DNA of 24,684 nt. Origin: a virus. Location of the stretch: positions 1-24,684 of IMG/VR virus record IMGVR_UViG_3300030328_002472; one strand, 5' to 3'. A program made the position numbers and the translations under genes. This document shows, one piece after another, positions 14,085 to 24,000 of the stretch. Under the pieces are notes generated by a model. It did not search any database, was not told where the DNA came from, and saw only the letters and a list, made by a program, of their open reading frames with translations. The stretch's first letter is position 1, and every line of letters starts with the position of its first letter.

Positions 14085-15089
14085 ATGGCTATCGACGACG
14101 AACAAGCTTGGAATAAAATTTCAAGGGATGCCATAAAGGATGGGTTCCCAAGTGTTGCTTCAAAAGCAAAATATTTAGCGGGTCAGGCTGCTTATTCTAA
14201 ACCTCTATCGGCATCATCTGTGCCTGCTTGGAATAAGGCTAAGAATCAAGCTCAACAAGCTGTAAATAATATTAGGTTTGGAGTAACCGATGACTTAGCA
14301 CTTCAACGGCAACAAATGTTTCAGGACATTTCTTTGTCTGGACTTAAGTCAGGAGAGCAGAATAGGTTAATGAATCAAATGGAGTCTGAGATTGACCCAA
14401 TCATTGATAGGCAGTTGTCCCTTAATAACATGCAAAAGAAAGCTGAGTTAGATATGGCTTCTGATGCTATTATGGAGGAGGTTGCTCCTGAGATTAGTGC
14501 TATTATGTCTGATCAGACGATGCCTATTGGTCAAAAGTTTCAAAGTTTATCTGCATTACAGATGCAGATACCTGCTTTGGCAGGCAACAAGAAGTATGAT
14601 GCTTTCTTTAAATCTGCCTTTGATTCACTACGCAGTCAGCAATGGACTAAACAAATGTCTCAGCAGACTATGTTAGATGAGGACGAAAAAATTCTTAAGA
14701 AATTAGCCGAGAGAGGAAATGTGAAAGGGCTAAAAGATTATATTTTTCAACGAAATCTACAACAAGGACAGTATGACTTAAAGAGGTATAAAGCAATAGC
14801 GGAAGCAGTCAATATACAAGGCATTGGTATAATTGGAGCTGGAGACAAACAAGGACTAACACAAATTTGGAAAGCTGCCGATACATTAGACGCTAGACAA
14901 TATGAGAATTTCAATAGATTAATTGAACAAGCTAAGCAAATCATTCCATCACTAGACCTTACTCCACTTAAAAATGAAAATCAGAAGGTATTTATCAAGG
15001 CACAATCTAAATTGAAGCAAGCAATACGAGAAGCTCTGAATGCCGATGACAGGGCAAGGCAAGGGCAGGGCCCATTCAATGGACTATAA
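14085..15089 (+). CDS. putative internal or structural virion protein, helical
   Basis: I do not recognise this 334-residue protein. It is almost wholly alpha-helical by composition, rich in Gln, Ala, Leu and Lys, with only short glycine-containing breaks such as IQGIGIIGAG near 246-255. The N-terminal third contains two similar starts (EQAWNKISRDA and VPAWNKAKNQA). There is no signal peptide or clear membrane helix. It starts three bases after the previous stop and is followed after eight bases by the giant gene, so the three genes probably form one unit. A long helical Gln-rich protein beside a giant protein recalls the internal or ejection proteins of podoviruses (such as the T7 core proteins), but there is no sequence proof. 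Confidence 0.75.
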   Translation: MAIDDEQAWNKISRDAIKDGFPSVASKAKYLAGQAAYSKPLSASSVPAWNKAKNQAQQAVNNIRFGVTDDLALQRQQMFQDISLSGLKSGEQNRLMNQMESEIDPIIDRQLSLNNMQKKAELDMASDAIMEEVAPEISAIMSDQTMPIGQKFQSLSALQMQIPALAGNKKYDAFFKSAFDSLRSQQWTKQMSQQTMLDEDEKILKKLAERGNVKGLKDYIFQRNLQQGQYDLKRYKAIAEAVNIQGIGIIGAGDKQGLTQIWKAADTLDARQYENFNRLIEQAKQIIPSLDLTPLKNENQKVFIKAQSKLKQAIREALNADDRARQGQGPFNGL

Positions 15090-15097
15090 TAATAATA

Positions 15098-18000
15098 ATG
15101 GCAGATAAAGATAATATTTTTGAGGACCCTTTTAATACGCTAATCGCATCAGAGCCAGAAGAATTTACAGATGCAGATTTAGAAGCAAAAATTAGAACGG
15201 ATGCTTTTCCGAAGTTAGATCAAAAGTTACTTGATGAGCGCATTGACACAACTTCTTTGTATAAACCTTTTAATAAAGAGGATCCTTTTTTAGAAGGTCA
15301 GCCTGAAGTAGAGTACGGGACATACAAGCCAATCAAGGTTCCTACTTATCAACAGCTTAAAGACGCTGGGGTTGAGGATTATGAATTTCCTTTTTTAAGT
15401 GACGCTGATAAAGAAGACAAATTTGACATAAGCAATTTGGGAAAGCAGAACTTAATACCACAACCACAACCTCAAGCGACTAATTTTTTATCTATTGAAG
15501 ATACAAAAGAAAGATCATTCCCTAAAGTAGAATTACCCCCTTTACTATCACCTTCTACGTTAGGGCTTGATGATTGGGCTGAGGAAAATGGTAGGGATAA
15601 AGATGATAAGTCTAGCGTTATAGAGTGGGCTAATTACAGAAGAGAAAGAGGGTTCATGGAGGGGGCTAACCTTATAGATTTTGAACGTGGGCTGCAAGAA
15701 GGGGCTATGGAAGAATTTGGTGACCCTTTTTCTATTAACACTAGGGAAGAGAAGTTAGGTTCTGAATTTACGCAGAGATATTTAAATCTTGAACTTGAAG
15801 AAGATTTAAATCCAACACAAAGACAAACTCTTATTGATAGTGCTAAGATTGAAGCTGTTGATCGGGGTGATTACACGTTTGCCCGTGTTGAAGTAGAGGA
15901 TGAAAATGGCAACGTCGGATCAAGAATTCATTTAGGTAATAACTCAATAACTAATGTTGAGGAGTTAAAGAGTGAAGCTTTGCGTTCCCTTAAGGATGGT
16001 TTGATAGACTATTCAGATCTTGCAACAATCCAAGAAACTTTAAACAAAACAAATGTTGGGGATTTAAAATTTAACAGAGCTCAATTGACTCAGTTAAACA
16101 TAGAGCTAGATGCTATTGTTGAAGATACAGACAGTATTGGCAACGCTTTTATTCAAAGACTACTTCATTATCAATTAATTCCATCAAGTTCTAAGTACAG
16201 AGAGACAGGGCTAACTGGTGGAAAAGGTTGGCTTAAACCCCTTAAGCCAGAAACAATACAAGATGCAGTTCAATATAACGGATTGGTACAAGATGAGTTG
16301 TATAGGCCCGTTCAAAAAACTCTTTTAGTTAATGACTTTAGGAGACGTGGGCGTTTTGAAGAAGCTAATGAGATTGAGCAGTCAAAAAGTTTAGACTGGG
16401 TATCAAAGTATATTGTTGATGAGAGTAAGCATAAGTATGGCTTAAAGAATTTAAGAGGAGCTATATATGAGCAAGCAGTCTCTTATGTTAATTCGACTAA
16501 TGCCTTTAAATTTTTTGAGGATGTTAACTCATTATATAAGAACATTAGGATTTCCCCTAAAGGCACAGTTCTAATCCACCCTCTGTTAAATTATAATAAA
16601 AATAATTTTGATGTAGCTATAGAAACTATGAAAGATAGCGAGGGCAATGACGCTGATCTTTCTATAGATCAAGTTAATGATTTATATAATGCACGAAAGG
16701 TATTTATTATAAATAATTTCGATGAACTTGATAGGCTCTTACGAGAAGTAGCCCCCGACATTCAACGTGTTAAGTGGGTAGAGCACGTAGCTGAAAATGA
16801 TAAGAAGAGTCCAGAAGAAGCTTTATCAAAAGTAGACTTGTTTGATGCCTTTTATGCTGACAAAGATGTTAATTTTGAGTCAACATTTTTTGAGGGGGTA
16901 GGTGCCTCCATAGAAAGTGCTTTTGTTAATATGTATCACGGTCTTGCTGCTTCAGTTTTTGGCAGTGAGTATTCTGCGAATGCTTTAGTAAAACAAGCTG
17001 CAGAAGAAGCCGACCGACAAAAGTACAACCGTCTTTGGGGTGAGCAATTTGGGTTAGGGTATGACATATCTACTATGGTTGCTCCTGTTTTCGTTGACAT
17101 TTTTGCAGGAGGAGCTGTTAAAAAATCTATTGCAGGCATTGGAGCTGTCAGCAAACTATCTCAGGCTGGCATGAAACCTGGTTTGTTGAACTATGGAAAG
17201 ATGTTTGTTGGGTATGGGCTAGGGGCTAGAAAAGGAATGTCCTTTGAAGATCTTGCTGATGCTTATGTAAAACAAGGATCAATGGATTCCGTGCGAGTTA
17301 AAAATGCCGTAACTGAATCAATCAAATCCTATAACACTTTGTTGTCTGACAGGCTAGGTATTGATGTAGCTACCTTCTTACCTGCCGCCAACAGAAGTGC
17401 TGCTGGCATGTACTCTTCCGTGTATAGTTCCTTAAAAGCACAAAACCCAAATGCTACTCATGAAGAACTACACGCTAAATCTATGTTCCCCGCCTTAGCT
17501 GGTGGAGCTATAACAGGGAGTATAGTTTTGGGAATGTCACGGTTTGGGCATGGTGGTTTAGAAAAAATATTTTTAGAGAACGTACCCTTCAAACAAGCTG
17601 CTGGAATACTTAGAGGTATTAAAGCTAAAGGTGTTGGATCAGCAGGATTTTCTGATGACGCTGCAAAGAGTTTCTTTAAGAAGATAATGGATAAAGAGAT
17701 CCGTGATGTTATGAAAAATAACATAGCAAAAGGCGTAGGTGGCACATTAAAGGAAGCTTGGGATGAAGGTTTTGAGGAAGCTATAGATACTTTTGTAAAC
17801 ACCTATGTAGAAACTTGGGCTACAGGAGAGCCTATGACTTTTGGGGATAGAATTTTAGCTGCTGCACATGCTTTTGTGTTAGGGTCAGTCATGGGTGGTG
17901 GAGGTAAAATAGCTAAAAAAGGAACTCAAGTTATCGGGGAAGCAGCAGGACTTGAAAAATTCATGTCTCCTGACTTCTCAGACCCAGAGCTATATGCTGA

Positions 18001-21000
18001 GCAAACCATTAGAAATGTGTCTGAAGAACTTGAGGCACAACTCAAAAACACAAACTCCCCGTTAACGGCTTCTTACATAAATCAAATTTTAACTACTCCT
18101 GCTGGAGAAGCAGATACTACTGAGCCTGAGAGCATACCAAAATCTCGTGTGTTAGTGGTACCAGAAAAAGATAGGGATGAACATTTATCTCAATTAAGGG
18201 AAGCAGTTAAGTTTCAGGATTTAACTGAGGGTCCTTCTGGTGTGCAGAACTTACCAGAGATTACAGACCCTGCATTACTTGAGTTAGCTAAGGCTGACAT
18301 CAATTATAATGTTTCTGATGCTGGACTTATTCTAGGGATTAAAGATCAGAAGAATATGGAGTGGGTAGGGTTTGCCCCTGATCAACCTAAGACAGTTCGC
18401 CAACTAGATACTGACCCTACTAATTCAAGTGTTCCTGTTGTTGACCCAAGAGATCTATCTTTAACTAAGGGAGTTTCTGTTGAGGTGGATCGTTGGGCTA
18501 CAGAAAATAACAGTAACTTAAAGAGTAAAAGAATTTCTATTGATGTAACTACAAAGACAGATGGCATAGCTGATGTTGATATAGGCAGTTCTCCTACAGG
18601 TTTAGGACAGCCTGTTATTAGAATAAACAGAGAAGGGTTAGCTAAAAGGTTAAGTGAAGTTCCTGTTGAAGAACGCTTTGATTTATTTAATAAGATTTTG
18701 GGTGAGGAGTTAACTCATGCTGCTGAGATAGTTCAGTTTATACAGGATTATAACAAGAAGAATAAGAAAAATCCTACTGAGAAAGAACTAAAAGACTATG
18801 TAACTAACAGGCACAAGGACATGTACAAAGACATGGCTCCACAAGAACGTAAGAATGTTGTTGCTGCCTATTTGAATATTACTCAAGAAGACGTTGTTCT
18901 TCCAGAAGAAGCTAGCCCTGAAAAACCTGCTTCAATGACTGAGCAGGCAATAGCCGCTGAATTTATACGGATGCTCGTGCAGTACGAGAAGACTAAACAA
19001 ACCACAGAGTCTTCACAGTGGCTTACATCAAACGAGGTAGCTACTTTTATGGGAGGTGTTTTTGATAGGATTAAGAAAGGATTTCTTTCTTCAAAGAAAG
19101 GGTTTACTGGTCCTGTAGCTCAAGAACTGAGAAAGCATTTAGATAATATAAAAGACATCTTAGTAGAGTTTTCTCTTAGAGACATTGCACAAGTACCTAA
19201 AGAAGAAATAACCAAAGCAATAGATGAGAATGATGTTATCCAACGCATTGAGCACAAGGATAAAGAGTGGGAATTTTTAGAGGAACCTGGCACACCACTT
19301 AAAGATGTTGCTTGGAAAAATAGAGGAAAGAAGAGAGATGGCTCTGCTCTGCTACATAGAGATAAGAAGGTTAAGCTTGTTAAAAGAATTGATACAACCT
19401 CTAGTAAAACAATAGGGGATCAGAGGAACGATACATTTGAACTTGTTGACCTTGATACGGGAGAAGTTATTGGGACATACTCTAATGAAATTGAAGCTAT
19501 TAATGGTTATAAAGAAATTCAAAATCAAGATGCTACAATTGAAGATGAGATTGAAAATGTTGAGCCCCCACAAGATCCTACTATAAACAATGAGACTGAT
19601 CAGGAATATGTAGATCTTGTTGATAGCCAAGTTACCAATGAGAAGACAGAGGAGATTCAAGAGATGGTCTTCGAGGCTGCGTTGACTCCTAAACAAATGC
19701 AGGCAATAAAGAATCATGCTGAAGCTGTTGCGTCTGGCAAGCAAGACAAAATTGATTCTGCAAGAGAAGAAGTTATTAGCTCTGGTTTAGGTACTCGTCC
19801 CCTTGATGAAATCAGTCAGATAGCTGATCCTAAAAAAGCTATGGCTAAAGTCATAGAGTCTTTTGGACAAGATCCTTCACCAATAGTTGAGGATGCTTCT
19901 GGGACATTGAAGACATTAAGTGAAAGATTCCCAACGTCTAAACAAATTATACCCCTCAATCCTGAAAAGGCTGGCACAATTGATTTAGATGAAGAGTTAC
20001 GGGTAGTTGAACTTGTTAAAAAAGCTATGGCTGTTGCTCAGCAATGGGGCATAGAGACTCGTTTAGTTATTGATCCTCCAATTGATAGAGGAGCTATGTG
20101 GGTAGACAAAGATATTATCTATGTAAACCCTGACCAACTATCGAGAGAAACTTCTGAATTATCAGAAGAGACTGTTGCAGATTACGTTGAAGCACTTGCT
20201 TTTGCACAGGTTGCTATTGTTCAGTCTTACGAGGTACACTCCCAGAAGGAAATCACTGATTTAATTGATGAGACTTCTGATGTTGAGATTGCTGAGTTGA
20301 TAAACGAAGTATATTCTGAGAATGCTAGAGGGGATGCTTTAAAAAGAGCTAGCGGAGAAGCTGAAGGTGGTGAGTTAACAGCTGCACAAGAGCTGACTAA
20401 CTTAATGAGATACAAGATGTCTAGAGATGCTACCCGTATTGTTAATGGGCAGTCTGCAGCAGACATTGATGCTTATGTAAATCAAAAGCCTACATTTAAA
20501 AGTCTATTCGTATCTTACTTAAACAGGTTAACTCGTAAATTTAGTTATAACAAAAGGCTAAAGAAAGATAATCCCGCTTATAGCATTATGGTGAATAACC
20601 TTATTGAAAGGTTACGGGCCTACAAAGGAGGGAGAAGAGATCCTTATGTTCCTTTCGATGTAAGAAAACCTTTTGCTACAATTGAGATGGCACAAGACTT
20701 GATAGCTGGTCAAGCAGCTGAGTTTAGTGAAGATCAGATACCTACTTCTCAATCTAAAAATGCAAGGATAAGCCTATCTAATGTGGCTAACAGCCAATCT
20801 TACCATAGTGATCTAGCTCAAGACTTACTCGACAACCACAAAGGAAATATTTTAAGTAAAGATTTAAAGCTGCCTGCCGTATCTTCTCCAGCAGAGATCC
20901 TAGTCGCTTTCTTTGAAGCCGACCTCCAGTCATATGATAATGTGTTTTTGCCCATTAACAAAGACCTATCAGGGTTTGAGTTATATGTTGCAATGAAAGA

Positions 21001-24000
21001 CAGGTATGATTACCTAAAAGAATCTGAAGCAGATCGTCCTGCAATTGGGTTATTAAAAGCATACTTAGATTTCGTTGATCCAGCAGACGTTTCATTGGTT
21101 AAAAATTCTCCTAATAGTTTCTCTGGTTATATAACCAGAATGCTTAAAGACCCAATAACTCAAAGGCAGTCCGCTGATTTACCTACAGGATTTGTTAACA
21201 ACTGGACTTCATTTGTGGTAGCTGCAACAAGGGCTATCAAAGAAAACCAGAAAGGTGATTTTAGGCAACAAGAGTTTAGAGAAGTATTAGACTCTGCTTT
21301 TACAGAAGATGAGAATGTTATTAAAGAGCCTAATCTTTTAGTCAACTCTGATGCAAGAAGACAGAGCTTCAATGCCCAGCTTACGGCTTCGTTCGGTAAT
21401 AATCATTTAGAAACTGTAAACTCTAGAGTAGGAACTGAAGAGTTTGCTGAGTCATTCGACAAGCTTCTTGAGGTATTTGAAATTGATCCTATAGACAATA
21501 ACAATTTGTATAGGATGTACAACAGATTGCCTGAGTCAATCAAAGGACAGATGGCTGAGTTTGGTGTGCAACCTGATTCGGATCAACAGACTTTTATAGA
21601 TGGTTTCTCACAACTTAGCAAAGTCGAAGGGCTTCCTAGTAGAGTCTACGCTATAAGTGATTTAGTTCAGTCTATAGCAGGATTACAAAACAACTTAAGG
21701 GAGAAGCGTGTTCCAATTAAAGCATTGAACTTAACTTTTTCAGAAGATGCTTCTGATATAAAGCAGTCAGCTGTTGGTGTGTTTAGGCTTATTGAGTATT
21801 TAAATGGTGAGTCTTTAGTAACTGATGATGAAGTTTCAGACACAGACTTTAGCCCTATTGAAGCTGCTGTTGTAAGGAAGCATAGGTTTGGTGTGCAGTT
21901 GCCTACAGATGTTTCTCCAGGTTCAAAGTACATTGGAGGATTAACCATTGCTAATGACGGAACGCTACCTGTCGCAGGTTTCAAGGCTCAAGTTGAAAAG
22001 AGATCAGGGATTACAAGGTCAGAGATTGATCTTGTTAAGTCTTTGGCAGATGCGTATTCATTTATAGATGCAGATACTCAAGAGAAAAGAGTTAACGTCA
22101 GTGATGTTATTGATTCTTTACAGGGTAAGACTAACAAGTTCCTTACATTTTATGAGTGGGAACCTTCTGATTATGTTCCACCAGCAAACATAATGAGTCG
22201 TCAGAAGCTGGCCCATGAAATCGATAACATTGAAGGACAAGTTCTTGAAAGTGAAGATGGGGTGGGGGCTATGTTTAAAGGACAATACAATCAAGTTATT
22301 ATAGAAGGAACAAGAGTATCTCTTCGTAGTAAAAACACACACTCTTTAAGTTCTAAGTATAGAAGTTCGCTTACTAAAAAAGTAGAAGAAAACTTTGAGG
22401 CAGCGTATGAAAAAGGAAAACCCATTCAATTAGTTCCAGTCGATAAAAGAGATTATAAGTATAACCTCGCTCGTACTACTGGAGATATTAGTGGCGAAGA
22501 AAAAAGTATAAACATACTAAACAACAACATTGTTAACCTACAGGATTTATTTTTAGTCACTGCTAATGAAGATGTGTTGTCTGCTTATGAACGCATAAGT
22601 GTGCCTGAAGGTTCTCCGAGAACAGCAGCAGAAATGCTTGTGTCCAGCGGCAGCAATAGTTATAACGTAATGAGGGGCACTCAAAATAATGAACATTATA
22701 TGGAGAGGCTACTGGAGCTTGATAAGAAAGATAGAGAGGAGTTGATAACTACATATAATGTTTTGTTAGATTTAGACTCTGCTTTGTCTATGTCAATTAG
22801 AAATTGGTTCATGCATTTTGCATCAACAGACATGAGAAATGTCGTATCAATTAGTTCACCTTACTATAGATTAGGTGAAGGTCTTGAAGTCATATCAGTA
22901 TCTTCTGCTGATGAGGATATAGTTCCAGACCTGTTCTCTTTAGACCTTCTAAAAGATAAAAGTAAACTCCTTACAGCTGTTAAGACAGTTTTAGATGATG
23001 GCATGTCTGAGAAGGGAACACTTAGTTCTAGGAATCGATTATTAACTCCCGAAGAAAAAGATGTTTTAGTTGAAATTTTAATCAAAGGTTTAGATGCTGT
23101 GTATGAATCCTTTGAGCTTTCTGATCAATTATATTTAGGAAACTTTTTTGAAGACTTAGATAAAAACATAGAGCGTTTGAGGAGTGATATATTTTTACCA
23201 ATTCTTGAGTCTGAAGATTCAATACTTACTGCTGAGATAACTTCTGAAATGTCACTCGATGAGGGTGGCAATACGGATTATCTAGGTTTTTTAGATGTTA
23301 ATCTAAGCCTGCCTTCAATGGTCTTTAAAGTTTTAAACCCAGATAAAAGTGCTACATCTGAAGAATTTACTACGTTGTACCGTAAGGAAGCTAAAGAAAA
23401 ACATACTCTTATAGATTCCAAAGAATTTGCAAATTTTTTACTTCAGAAGACAAAACAACCTTCAAATACCTACAGCGATGGAGCAGGAGCGAGAAGACTT
23501 GTTAGCCCAAAAAATTCAACCACTATTCAACATCGTCTGTCACAGCAAAAAACTCGTTATAATGTAGGGGATATGACGGATGGATATTACTCTACAATTG
23601 GGAGCGTGCATTCTCCTTATGAAATTTTGGTTGAGCCTGAACAGGCTAAAATGCCAATTGAAAGTATAGTTTATCATGCGGAAGCTTTTATTGATGGTCG
23701 TAAGCTTCGTGACTTAGAGGATTTGGGAGAGTGGGAATCAAAGGTTGATTTATTTTTTAAGAACTTAGCTCCTTTCGGGATTGCAACACCTAACGCACTT
23801 ACGGAAGCTATGCAAAATGATGGTGAGGCGCAGCGTTTTATGCTTTTTGGTTCTAACCTTAACGCAAAACTTCTTGAGAAGTACTTAAAAGCGTGGCCTA
23901 CTTTAATATCTATTGGAGAAGAAACTGCCCATAACACTGATATGGTTTCTTACATGTTTGGGAATATTAACCCAAAAGCACCAGAGGATTCTGAAAACTT

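Noticed and set aside
18541-18600. Virion RNA polymerase signature in the giant protein
   Set aside because: The DGIADVDIG stretch (about 1157-1165) is not the DxDxD catalytic motif, and I saw no single-subunit polymerase motifs either. An RNA polymerase role cannot be supported from the visible part.
16936-23937. Minus-strand ORFs within the giant gene region
   Set aside because: All are under 135 residues, antisense to a continuous 3195-codon frame, and rich in Ser, Leu and Phe, as expected for shadows of this coding sequence.
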